A DNA stretch of 64,000 bases, taken from positions 112,796 to 176,795 of the forward strand of contig CALQCC020000005.1 of the NCBI GenBank assembly GCA_943328975.2, in the 5' to 3' direction. Shown piece after piece: positions 52,957 through 60,899 of the stretch (positions are counted from its first letter, which is position 1; each line of letters begins with the position of its first letter). The DNA comes from Bordetella parapertussis. Its GTDB lineage: Bacteria; Acidobacteriota; Terriglobia; Bryobacterales; Bryobacteraceae. The position numbers and the translations under genes are program-made. The notes below the pieces were generated by a model, which saw only the letters and a list, made by a program, of their open reading frames with translations, had not been told where the DNA came from and did no database searches.

Positions 52957-53453
52957 CTAGCGGCGAAACGCAGCCGCCCCGCCAACAGAAAGGATCACAT
53001 AGAGCGCCCAGGGGAACAAAATCATCCCGAACGCCTTGCCGGTGGACATGCGCTTTGCGGCCGCCGCGAAGCCGATCGCCATCAGCGCCATGGACCAGAA
53101 GGTGAATAGATCGAACGCAGCGCCCAGCGCCTTCATCCATGTCGCGGAAGCCGCCGGCAAGAACGCCGCCGCGTTCACCATCAAGGGATTGCTCAAATCG
53201 AACTCGTCCGCTGGCTTCAAATACATCACCAGGATCGACAGCCCCGCGCTCAACAAATACGGCAGACGAGCATAGGTGACCACGGCCAGCGTCTTCTTGA
53301 ACCCGATCCCCGCCCCCATCACCGTATCCGCCAGAAACTTCAGCACGACGGCGATTACCAAGGAACTGAGTAGCGGCCCCAGCAACCCGCCGGCCCAGGT
53401 TATGTAGGGGGTGATCCGGAGCTGAACCGCCTCTGCCTGCGCTCGTGCCGCCG
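52957..53453 (-). pseudogene. Yip1-family protein, 3' part (split by inversion)
   Basis: Minus-strand codons for about 165 residues with four hydrophobic helices (e.g. L-S-S-L-V-I-A-V-V-L-K-F-L-A and A-L-Y-V-I-L-S-V-G-G-A-A-A-F-R-R at the end). This is the C-terminal half of a Yip1-family membrane protein. Its natural N-terminal half is at 54660-54924 on the other strand. In the present sequence the frame continues upstream into antisense of a CHRD gene's tail (to an apparent ATG at 53625), so a 222-residue chimera could be called. Joined through the TTG at the breakpoint, the two halves give a 253-residue protein in frame. Confidence 0.85.
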
Positions 53454-53456
53454 CAA

Positions 53457-53641
53457 AGCCAGTCGTGTCCCTGGGAGGTGTACCCGCCACTGTAGTATTC
53501 GCCGGACAGTCGGGTTGCTGTGTCGGCCTCAACCAGATCAACTTCACGGTTCCAGCCGGAGCCCCCACGGGCAACGCTGTAGCGGTCGTAGTCTCGGTGG
53601 GCGCCAAGCCGAGCAACGCCGTCACGATCGCCCTCCAGTAA
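53457..53641 (+). pseudogene. 3' end of CHRD/TIGR03437 gene, now on the wrong strand
   Basis: Plus-strand codons read K-P-V-V-S-L-G-G-V-P-A-T-V-V-F-A-G, then L-N-Q-I-N-F-T-V-P-A-G-A-P-T-G-N, and end V-T-I-A-L-Q before TAA (53639). This is the last 61 residues of a Solibacter-type C-terminal domain, close to but distinct from the paralogue at 56888. It has no start of its own. It belongs to the 5' part at 54922-56833. Confidence 0.9.
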
Positions 53642-53645
53642 AGGG

Positions 53646-53683
53646 AAAGGCCGTCTCTCTCTCGGAGGAGGAGACGGCCTTTT
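53646..53683. terminator. Bidirectional terminator inside the inverted segment
   Basis: AAAGGCCGTCTC (53646-53657) pairs with GAGACGGCCTTT (53671-53682), followed by a T, and preceded by A-rich sequence on the other side. It lies between the displaced CHRD 3' end (plus) and the cold-shock gene (minus) and would end both transcripts. It keeps that job in either orientation. Confidence 0.8.
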
Positions 53684-53707
53684 GCTCAACTTGGAACTGT
53701 CTGGAAG

Positions 53708-53911
53708 TTACGGACGGTCGACGTTTTCCGCCTGCAAGCCCTTCGGCCCCGTCTTCACTTCGAACTCCACCTCGGCGCCTTCGTCCAGGGTCCGGTAGCC
53801 GGACGACTGAATCGCCGAAAAGTGCACAAACACATCTTCACCGCTGGACCGTTGGATAAAACCGAAGCCCTTGGCGGCGTTAAACCATTTCACAATACCC
53901 TTTTCTCTCAC
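53708..53911 (-). CDS. Cold-shock protein, CspA family
   Basis: A 67-residue RNA-binding protein. Both RNP motifs are present: K-G-F-G-F-I (RNP1) and V-F-V-H-F (RNP2). The start is a GTG at 53911 giving the normal family length; GGGAG lies about ten bases upstream. The frame is open to 53998 but those residues do not resemble the family. The gene lies wholly inside the inverted segment and is divergent from the lipoprotein gene. Confidence 0.9.
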   Translation of the reverse strand: MREKGIVKWFNAAKGFGFIQRSSGEDVFVHFSAIQSSGYRTLDEGAEVEFEVKTGPKGLQAENVDRP

Positions 53912-54046
53912 TACTTTAAATCTCCCTTTTTGCTCCGGTTTGGCCGGACTCCTCTTGCAAAACTTTGCCATTGTCGCATGGCGTTTCCTCGATTGCAATG
54001 GGCCTTACTCTATAGAAGTTTCCCCCAACCGTCGATAGCCACAGTA

Positions 54047-54580
54047 ATGAAATCCTTGGTCCAAATCGCGAGCATCCTGTTGTCCGGACTCTTCCTCACC
54101 GGCTGCGACAGCGGCGTCTTCGACGAGGTTGCGGCGCAGGGTGTCATTGAGGCGACCAAGCTCCAGTTGAGCGGCGAGCAAGTCCTGCTCACGCCGGATC
54201 AAATCCTCTGTGGCGAGAAGAAAGGCCTGTGGACCGTGGACCAGATCGATGGTGGTGGCGCCCTAGGGCGGCTCACTGCCGCTGGCCGTGCCCTGGACTT
54301 CGGTGACGACGTCCGTATGGGCGACCACAAGTTTTCCAACCCCTACATTCAGCTGCACGGCTACTTCAACGTCAAGATCCAGAAGGCCGGCAAACTGACC
54401 GACGAGAATGCCGACGTCAAGATCCTCGAGGCCAAGACGGGCGTTGTGGTGAAGCATGAGTGCTTCGAAAAACCTCTGCCCCTGCTCGGTATCGATCGCG
54501 GAGACTTCTCCGAAGATGCCGCCCCCCGAATCCGCCTTCGCCAGCACAATGGCTGGACGGCCGACCAGGTTCTGCACTAG
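54047..54580 (+). CDS. Lipoprotein of unknown function
   Basis: A 177-residue lipoprotein with lipobox L-T-G-C (Cys20 or so). The mature part is mixed alpha/beta with two cysteines (L-C-G-E-K and H-E-C-F) and a charged C terminus. In the uninverted order it would lie 79 bases upstream of the whole Yip1 gene and be co-transcribed with it; now only the Yip1 5' part follows it. Start is the ATG at 54047, which opens the signal peptide. Confidence 0.75.
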   Translation: MKSLVQIASILLSGLFLTGCDSGVFDEVAAQGVIEATKLQLSGEQVLLTPDQILCGEKKGLWTVDQIDGGGALGRLTAAGRALDFGDDVRMGDHKFSNPYIQLHGYFNVKIQKAGKLTDENADVKILEAKTGVVVKHECFEKPLPLLGIDRGDFSEDAAPRIRLRQHNGWTADQVLH

Positions 54581-54659
54581 TCCCCCTTCGCCCTCACTCG
54601 CTGGGCTACACTCACAAATACGGAACCGCGCCTGGATGGTTCTCGTACAACCTAAAGCG

Positions 54660-54924
54660 ATGATTCCTACACCTGAATTCTCGGATTTTGAAGCGCCTCG
54701 AGAAGTGGCTCCCATGAGCGAGATTGGCCGCTTGGCGGGAGTGTTTTTCTCCCCTGGCAAGGCGTTCGCCGATATCGCCAAGCGTCCCAGTTGGTATGTG
54801 CCGATCCTGCTGTCGATCATTGTCACGACCACCTTCTTGTACCTGTTCTCGCAGCGAGTGGGTTGGGAGCAATTCTTGCGGGCGCAGAATGCCCAGAGTG
54901 CGCAGTTGCAGGCGATGGATGTTG
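54660..54924 (+). pseudogene. Yip1-family protein, 5' part (split by inversion)
   Basis: Plus-strand codons for 88 residues: M-I-P-T-P-E-F start, then R-L-A-G-V-F-F-S-P-G-K-A-F-A-D-I-A-K-R-P-S-W (the typical Yip1-family entry), a membrane helix (I-L-L-S-I-I-V-T-T-T-F-L-Y-L-F) and S-Q-R-V-G-W-E. After 54924 the frame runs into antisense of the CHRD gene and stops at 54999-55001. The matching C-terminal half is on the minus strand at 52957-53453. Confidence 0.88.
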
Positions 54925-56833
54925 TGGCCAGCTGCGACGCGCTGGTGGCGATGTTGCCAGTGGCGACCGAAGGTGTCAACGATCCCAGGCCTGTGGCGTA
55001 GAGCACCAGCGTCTCGCCTCGCACCGCTGGATTCGCGGCGGTAACTAGAGCTCCGTTGGCGTGGGTGATTGAGCCAACTCCCCTTCCGTCGCCGGTGGTG
55101 GAGAAGATCCCCGGAGCAGCAGATTCCAGAGCGACGGTTTCAGGCACGCTGGTTTGGCCGTCTGCGTTGACCACAACGGTCGCGCTGGACCCGGCGAGTT
55201 CCACAGGCATCTGAATTCCCAACTGCGTGGGCGTCGCGTAGAAGATCGGCGCCGGGATGCCGTTGACGGTCACAGACGTCCCGCCCATCGAGGTGCCCAT
55301 ATTGCCTCCGAAATACCGGGGACTGCAACCCTCGGTGGAAAGGCACTGCGCTCCGTTGGTGAGGCCTGTGCCGAAGACGGCGGCGATGGAACCGGGAGCC
55401 ACGCTGGTGCCGGCCAGGTTGTAGCTGGCGTTGTTCAAGATGGCTCCCCTGTTGATAAGGGCCGTGGCTGGAACGGGCCCCATTGGTCCGCGCACCGCTC
55501 CGCCGGGGTTGGCAGTTGTGTGCAGGTTGAGGTAGTGGACGACGGGGTTCGCCATCATCGCCTGCACTGCGGCGAGCACGGTGGATGTCAATGCGCTGAC
55601 ATCCACGACACGGTAGAGGTTGCCATTGCCATCGCCATCGGAATCGGTCACGGTAGCAGCGGCGCCGATCCCGCTATCGACAACCACGGGACCTACAACG
55701 CCGAGATCGCCGGCATGAATCTGGAGCCCGGTGAATGTGGTGCTCCCCGGGAACTCGTAGTTCACGTCAAACACCACGGTGGCCGACGCGAGTGCGCCTG
55801 CGGCGTTGCGACTGGAGAACACGGTGACCTTGGCGGTCGCCTCTGCCGTCAGATCCACCACGAAGGGGACCTCTTGGTCGGTTTCCATGGAGATCTGGAA
55901 AGCGTTCTGCACGGTCGGCTCCAACTGCCCACGCATGACGCCGCCGGGATTGGTGGTGGTGTGGATGTTCAGGTAGTAGTTGGTGGGGTCGGCGTAGATG
56001 CCTTGGAGGGCGGTGAGCGCGGCACCGGAGGTTACGTCCACGCGTCGCCGGACCACGCCAGCGGTGACGTTCTGGACGTCCGCATTGGTGGATGCAAGGG
56101 AGGTGTTGATGACGACGGGGCCGGCCACGGTGGGTCCACCGGAATGAATGTGCCAGCCGGTGAAGGTCACGGGGCTGCCGAAGCGGTAGGTGGTTTCGAA
56201 GGACACGGTCCCGGCGTTGATGTTGCCATTGGTGTCGCGAGTGGCCAGGAAGATCAGGCTGCCGCTGCCCTTGCCATCGGACGCTACTGCGGGGACTTCA
56301 TTGGCGGGATCCAGCGTCACGCGCGACACCCGCATTTCGGCGCGCGAGAGTTGCGCCCGCACGACGCCGCCCGCATGGGAGGTGGTGTGCAGGTTGACGT
56401 AGTGCTTGGAGGGATCGGCCAGCATGGACTTCAGCGTCGCAAGGGCCGCGGCACTGGTGGCCGGGGCACCTCGGAAGATGTTCCCGGCACCTTGAGCCGC
56501 GATGCCGTCGGCGGCGGCCAGGCTGCTATTGATCGTCACTGGACCGTTCACGCCAGCGGCGCCATCGTGGATATGGAGGCCGGTGAACGTACCGTCGCCG
56601 TCGAAGTTGTAGTCGACGTCGAAGTCCACTACGGCAGAGGTGATGACACCGGCCTCGTCGCGGCGGATGTGCGCGGCGATGATGGCTCGCGCGGATGCGG
56701 TTACGCCGGTGACTGCCGGTGTCTCATTCGCGGTGGTCATGTCGGCGCGGAAGTACACGGTTTCGAGCGTGCCTACTTCGTGAGCGTGAACGGTGAACGC
56801 GGCTAGCGCGGTTAGAAATAGGATCTTGTTCAT
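54922..56833 (-). pseudogene. CHRD-domain protein with Solibacter C-terminal domain, 5' part
   Basis: About 637 residues: signal peptide (M-N-K-I-L-F-L-T-A-L), three CHRD repeats (each with F-T-G-L/W-H-I-H and a following N-L/I-H-T-T), then most of a TIGR03437-like domain (N-N-A-S-Y-N-L-A-G-T-S-V-A-P-G-S-I-A-A-V-F-G near the start). At about residue 637 (S-Q-L-A-T) it meets the inversion breakpoint; the frame goes on for some 220 codons of antisense to 54263 and is not natural protein. Rejoined with 53457-53641 it gives 698 residues. Start at 56833 chosen for the signal peptide; the frame opens at 56854. It is a tandem paralogue of the gene at 56888. Confidence 0.88.
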
Positions 56834-56887
56834 AAACGATTCCGGCCTCCCCATTACAGGAGAGGCCGGACCCTTCGATGAGGGACG

Positions 56888-58978
56888 CTATTGAATGGCG
56901 ATGGTGACGGAGTTGCTCGCCTTCGCTCCAACCGAGACTACAACCGCGACGGCGTTGCCCGTGGGGGCTCCGGCGGGTACGGTGAAGTTGATCTGGTTGA
57001 GGCCAACGCAGCAGCCCGATTGTCCGGCGAATACGATGGTGGCCGGCACGCCGCCGAGGGTCACGACTGGTTTGGTGGCCAGCTGTGACGCGCTAGTGGC
57101 GATCGCTCCGGTTGCCACAGCGGGTGTCAACGCGCCCAAGCCAGTGGCATACAGCACGAGAGTCTCACCGCGCGTGGCCGGGTTAGCGGCGCTGACGAGG
57201 AAGCCATTGGTGTGCGTGATGGACCCGACACCCCGACCGTCTCCAGTGGTGGAGAAGATTCCGGGTGCGGCTGGGTCAAGAGAGATGGTCTGCGCGACGC
57301 TGGCCTGACCTTCCGCATTGACCACGAGGGACGCGCTGGACCCTGTGACGTCGACGGGGATCTGGATTCCGATCTGGCCAGGCAGGGTATAGAAGATGGG
57401 CGCAGGGATGCCATTGACGGTAGCTGTGGTCCCGGCCATCGTCGAGCGCATCTTGCCTGCGTCGAAGCGAGGGTTGCAGCCTTGCGTGTAGAGGCACACC
57501 GCTCCGTTGGTCAGGTCAGAGCCGAAGACGGCGGCGATGGAACCCGGCGCAACGGAAGTGCCAGCCAGGTTGTAGCTGGCGTTGTTCAGTGCACCACCCG
57601 AGACAAGGACAGGAGCGTTGAGAGCTGCCGATCCCAGTTGTCCGCGCACGGCCCCGCCGCCATTGGCGGTGGTATGGAGATTGATGTAGAAGCCCGAAGG
57701 GTTGGCGAGCAAGCCCTGCAGCGCGGTCAACGCCGCGGTGGAACTCACGTCCACTGTGCGGTAGATGTTCCCGACTCCGGAGGCGCTGATCACCGGAGCA
57801 GCACCTGTGATTCCAGTGTTGATGGATACGGGTCCCGCGACGGTTGAGTTGCCGGTGTGGATATGGAGTCCGGTGAAAGTGGTGCTGGCCGGGAAGTTAT
57901 GGGTGACGTCGAAGACGACGGTGCCCGAGGTCGCAGCCCCAACGGCATTGCGGCTGGAATAGACGCTGACCTTCGCGATGGCGCTGGCATCCAGTCCGGC
58001 GACGGCGGGGACTTCGTTCGCCGGAGTCATGGAGATCTGGTAGGTGTTCACGACAGTGTCTTCCAATTGTCCGCGCATGGCTCCACCGGGATTCGCCGTG
58101 GTGTGGATGTTCAGGTAGTAGTTGGCCGCGTTGGAGTAGATGCCCTGAAGGGCGGTGAGCCCTCCACCCGAGGTGACATCCACACGGCGGCGGATCACAC
58201 CCGAAGTGACGTTCTGGCCGTCCGCGCTGGTGGAGGAGATGGCGGTGTTAATGACAACTGGGCCATTGGCGCCTGCAACACCGGAATGGATGTGCCAGCC
58301 GGTGAAGGTCACAGGGGTCCCGAAGCTGTAGGTGGTTTCGAAGGAGACGGTGCCAGCGTTGATGTTGCCGTTGGCGTCGCGGGTGGCCAGGAACATCAGG
58401 TTCCCAACGCCTTTGCCATCGTTGGTGACGACGGGGACTTCATTGGCCGGGTTCATGGTGACGCGGGAGATGCGCATTTCGGCGCGAGAGAGCTGGGCAC
58501 GGACCACGCCACCCGCGTGCGACGTGGTGTGCAGGTTGACGTAGTGCTTGGAGGGATCGATCAACATGGAGTTCAACGTTGCGAGCGCGGCGGCGCTGGT
58601 GGCAGGGGCTCCACGGAAGATGTTCCCCGTGCCGGAGGCTGCGATGGCGTCTGCGGATGCCAAGCCAGTGTTGATGGTAACGGGACCGTTGGCTCCGGAG
58701 GCTCCATCATGGATATGCAAGCCGGTGAAGGTGCCGTCGTTGGCGGCGAAGTTATAGTCCACATCGAAGTCGACCACACCGGAGACGATCGCTCCCGCGT
58801 CGTTGCGGCGAATGTGGGCCGCGAGGATCGCGCGGGCGGAGGCGGTCAGGCCGGTGATGGCAGGCGATTCGTTGGCCGTGACCATGTCGGCGCGGAAGTA
58901 CACGGTTTCCAGGGTATCCGCATAGGCGCTCGCCCCGAACAGAACCAGACTACTCAATAACAGAATCTTTGTTTTCAT
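56888..58978 (-). CDS. CHRD-domain secreted protein with Solibacter C-terminal domain
   Basis: A 696-residue exported protein: signal peptide (1-20), three CHRD repeats of about 140 residues (starting near 22, 160 and 300) with the recurring T-G-L-H-I-H and N-L-H-T-T turns, and a C-terminal TIGR03437-like domain (about 455-696) with G-T-S-V-A-P-G-S-I-A-A-V-F-G and the end G-N-A-V-A-V-V-V-S-V-G. A Cys pair (S-G-C-C-V-G) lies near the C terminus. Strong ribosome binding site GGAGGGG. It is the intact copy of the tandem pair; the downstream copy has been cut by the inversion. Surface or matrix adhesion is inferred. Confidence 0.9.
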   Translation of the reverse strand: MKTKILLLSSLVLFGASAYADTLETVYFRADMVTANESPAITGLTASARAILAAHIRRNDAGAIVSGVVDFDVDYNFAANDGTFTGLHIHDGASGANGPVTINTGLASADAIAASGTGNIFRGAPATSAAALATLNSMLIDPSKHYVNLHTTSHAGGVVRAQLSRAEMRISRVTMNPANEVPVVTNDGKGVGNLMFLATRDANGNINAGTVSFETTYSFGTPVTFTGWHIHSGVAGANGPVVINTAISSTSADGQNVTSGVIRRRVDVTSGGGLTALQGIYSNAANYYLNIHTTANPGGAMRGQLEDTVVNTYQISMTPANEVPAVAGLDASAIAKVSVYSSRNAVGAATSGTVVFDVTHNFPASTTFTGLHIHTGNSTVAGPVSINTGITGAAPVISASGVGNIYRTVDVSSTAALTALQGLLANPSGFYINLHTTANGGGAVRGQLGSAALNAPVLVSGGALNNASYNLAGTSVAPGSIAAVFGSDLTNGAVCLYTQGCNPRFDAGKMRSTMAGTTATVNGIPAPIFYTLPGQIGIQIPVDVTGSSASLVVNAEGQASVAQTISLDPAAPGIFSTTGDGRGVGSITHTNGFLVSAANPATRGETLVLYATGLGALTPAVATGAIATSASQLATKPVVTLGGVPATIVFAGQSGCCVGLNQINFTVPAGAPTGNAVAVVVSVGAKASNSVTIAIQ

Positions 58979-59228
58979 ATCCCCTCCAGCTTTCGCGACA
59001 CTTAGGTCTTCCTAAGTTGGACCCCCTGGGTTGGGTCGGCGGAACACCGAGGCGCGATTTACGACTGCAAACGGCATGTTGTTCAGGACGCGGGGGTTGA
59101 ATGGAGCATGCAGGCAAAAAGCTGGGTTCGTTTTGTTGTGGGGGATATTTTCGCGGGCCGGAATGGGGGGCTAATTGGGTGCGCATGTGGTCCTCGCGCG
59201 AGGGTAGCGCGGGTGGAGGAGGAATCGG

Positions 59229-59609
59229 CTACGTTGTAACGTCAAGTTGCCAGTTCGGCAGGAGCTTACCTTCCTCATCGAACGGCCACCAACTCTCGTC
59301 GGCGAGTTGAACTTCTTTCCCCTTCTTGGTGATGTAGAAGTAGGTCTTGAAGTGTTCCTCAATGATGTCGAGTGACGGCATCTCCTCAAGTTCGCGCGAG
59401 AAGGGCTCCGTTCCAGACAAAAGATAGGCCTTGGACCAGCCACGTTCGATCAACCGAGCTAACGCCTCCACGATTTCCGGACGATCGACAATCAGGCCAC
59501 ATTTCGCGGCATCTTCCGACACTTGTCGGAGGATAATCTGGTCGACGTTTTCATAGTCGTCACAGATAGAGTCGAGCACCAAGCGCAAGACAAATTCATT
59601 CCGCGTCAT
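59229..59609 (-). CDS. Conserved small protein, winged-helix-like
   Basis: A 126-residue soluble, acidic protein. The first part (N-E-F-V-L-R-L-V-L-D and E-I-V-E-A-L-A-R-L-I-E-R-G-W) has the helix pattern of a winged-helix fold and the second (H-F-K-T-Y-F-Y-I-T-K-K-G-K-E) may be its wing. It lies seven bases after the zinc-finger gene upstream and is probably co-transcribed. Function unknown. Confidence 0.65.
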   Translation of the reverse strand: MTRNEFVLRLVLDSICDDYENVDQIILRQVSEDAAKCGLIVDRPEIVEALARLIERGWSKAYLLSGTEPFSRELEEMPSLDIIEEHFKTYFYITKKGKEVQLADESWWPFDEEGKLLPNWQLDVTT

Positions 59610-59616
59610 GGGCAGG

Positions 59617-60225
59617 CTAGATAGTTTTGGGCTTCTGAAGCGGCACGGAGACCTGTTCTGCGGCCGACTGATACGAAGCCAGTTGGCGGGCGCAGAAGGG
59701 GCAGGTGGCGGTGTGCGCGGTGATGGTGTCGCGGGCCGGGGCGTCCAGGGTGTTGTCGACGATGGCGTCCATTTGTCCGTAACTGAGGTGCTCCGGGGAC
59801 GGGTCGGGAAACGCCACGGGGGAGCCGGTGGGTAGGGCTGCGGCGCCGGGGAGGTGGAGCAGGACGCTCGCGATGGTGACTACATCGTCGAGGTGCGCGG
59901 GGCCGCCGAGGTAGGTGAAGACGCCCAGCAGCAGGCGATTCCAGCCGGCGGCGGTCACGTCGGCGAAGGCATGCTGTTCGGGCATGGAGCGCGAGGGGAT
60001 GGAACGCGGGTCGTGCACGATGGCTGAAATTCGGGTGCCGCGGGCCAGGTCGGCATCACGGTCTCGCTCTTGGCCGCAGTTCCAGGTGCCGGATGCGGTG
60101 TCCTGCCAACGGGTCCAGCCGGGGTGGGTGCCTAAGAAGCGGAACAGCCTGCCTTTGATCTCATACCATTCCGCGCTGGGTATCGCGAGTTGGTTCGCCG
60201 GGGACGTCATTGCCGGAGACAACAT
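59617..60225 (-). CDS. Zinc-finger (zf-HC2-like) protein, possible anti-sigma factor
   Basis: A 202-residue protein. Near the C terminus it carries H-T-A-T-C-P-F-C (about 168-175), the H-x-x-x-C-x-x-C motif of zinc-binding anti-sigma domains. The middle (R-L-L-L-G-V-F-T-Y-L-G-G-P-A-H-L-D-D-V-V) resembles helical sigma-associated segments. Unusually, the finger is at the end instead of the start, and no sigma factor gene is next to it. GGAAGGCGG precedes the ATG. Confidence 0.55.
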   Translation of the reverse strand: MLSPAMTSPANQLAIPSAEWYEIKGRLFRFLGTHPGWTRWQDTASGTWNCGQERDRDADLARGTRISAIVHDPRSIPSRSMPEQHAFADVTAAGWNRLLLGVFTYLGGPAHLDDVVTIASVLLHLPGAAALPTGSPVAFPDPSPEHLSYGQMDAIVDNTLDAPARDTITAHTATCPFCARQLASYQSAAEQVSVPLQKPKTI

Positions 60226-60272
60226 AGAACACCGCCTTCCGTTTGAGCCATTTGGCTATAGCGAGTATACGC

Positions 60273-60833
60273 TTAACGGCGGTAGGTTGGAAGGTCGGCG
60301 GGAGGCACGTCGGCGAGGTTCGGGAATTCGGCGTCCCGGATATGGAGGATCGCGTCCTTGGTACCCCAGTCGATACCGACCGCCGGATCGGCCCAGTGGA
60401 TGCCGCGCTCGTCTGGCTTGCTATAGAAGTCGCTGCACTTGTAGAGGAACTGTGCGGGTCCCTGCGTCACCAGGAAGCCATGGGCGAAGCCGGCTGGGAT
60501 AAAGAGGATGTTCTTCTTTTCCGCGGAGAGCACAAGGCTGACGGATTTACCGAAGGTAGGCGAGCCGAGGCGGATATCGACGGCAACATCCAACACTTCG
60601 CCTTCGATCACGCGGCACAGCTTGGCCTGCGGATGATTCACTTGGTAGTGCATTCCGCGCAGCGTGTTTTTCTTGGCCGTCCAAGAGTGGTTGTCTTGCA
60701 CGAAGATGTCGGGAATACCCAGGTCCGTAAAGCGTTTTTGGCTGTAAGTTTCTAAGAACCAACCTCGATCATCCTTGAACACATCGGGGACCAATTCCCA
60801 AACATCGGGCAAGCTTGTGGCTACTTTTTTCAC
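60273..60833 (-). CDS. rfbC: dTDP-4-dehydrorhamnose 3,5-epimerase
   Basis: A 186-residue epimerase in dTDP-rhamnose synthesis. The fold motifs D-D-R-G-W-F-L-E-T-Y (20-29), L-R-G-M-H-Y-Q (about 58-64, with the catalytic histidine) and P-A-G-F-A-H-G-F-L (about 113) are clear. The start is a GTG at 60833 with AGGA upstream. The rfbA, rfbB and rfbD partners are not in the window. It could feed the polysaccharide module at 48.8-52.9 kb. Confidence 0.92.
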   Translation of the reverse strand: MKKVATSLPDVWELVPDVFKDDRGWFLETYSQKRFTDLGIPDIFVQDNHSWTAKKNTLRGMHYQVNHPQAKLCRVIEGEVLDVAVDIRLGSPTFGKSVSLVLSAEKKNILFIPAGFAHGFLVTQGPAQFLYKCSDFYSKPDERGIHWADPAVGIDWGTKDAILHIRDAEFPNLADVPPADLPTYRR

Positions 60834-60899
60834 GCGGTGGAATCCTTAGCGGGGTGAGGTTACGACTTAGATTTCGCTAGTATAGCAACCCACCTTGAA

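Larger units (their letters stand above)
53454..54924. other. Inverted segment with breakpoints in two genes
   Basis: CAA at 53454-53456 and TTG at 54922-54924 are the shared ends. Flipping 53457-54921 (1465 bp) rejoins the CHRD gene (...A-T-K-P-V-V-S-L-G-G...) and the Yip1 gene (...A-M-D-V-A-A-A-R-A...) without a frameshift. The CHRD junction then matches its paralogue's A-T-K-P-V-V-T-L-G-G. Repeat identity at the ends is only G-C-C-R-C-A-A, 6 of 7 bases, so no long inverted repeat is present. The segment carries an intact cold-shock gene and lipoprotein gene. Confidence 0.92.

Noticed and set aside
53912..53998. Longer N terminus for the cold-shock protein
   Set aside because: The extra 29 residues are basic and unlike the family; the GTG at 53911 gives the standard 67-residue protein with a ribosome binding site.
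53454..54924. Reading the inversion as a phase-variable switch
   Set aside because: Switches use inverted repeats of about 10 bases or more and a recombinase nearby; here only about 7 imperfect bases match and no recombinase gene is seen. A one-off event is more likely, though reads could show otherwise.
55154..56806. A 550-codon plus-strand frame opposite the broken CHRD gene
   Set aside because: The minus strand has clear CHRD repeats; the plus-strand protein is low in hydrophobic residues and lacks any family motif.
57857..58960. A 367-codon plus-strand frame opposite the intact CHRD gene
   Set aside because: Same reason: antisense of repeated GC-rich codons.
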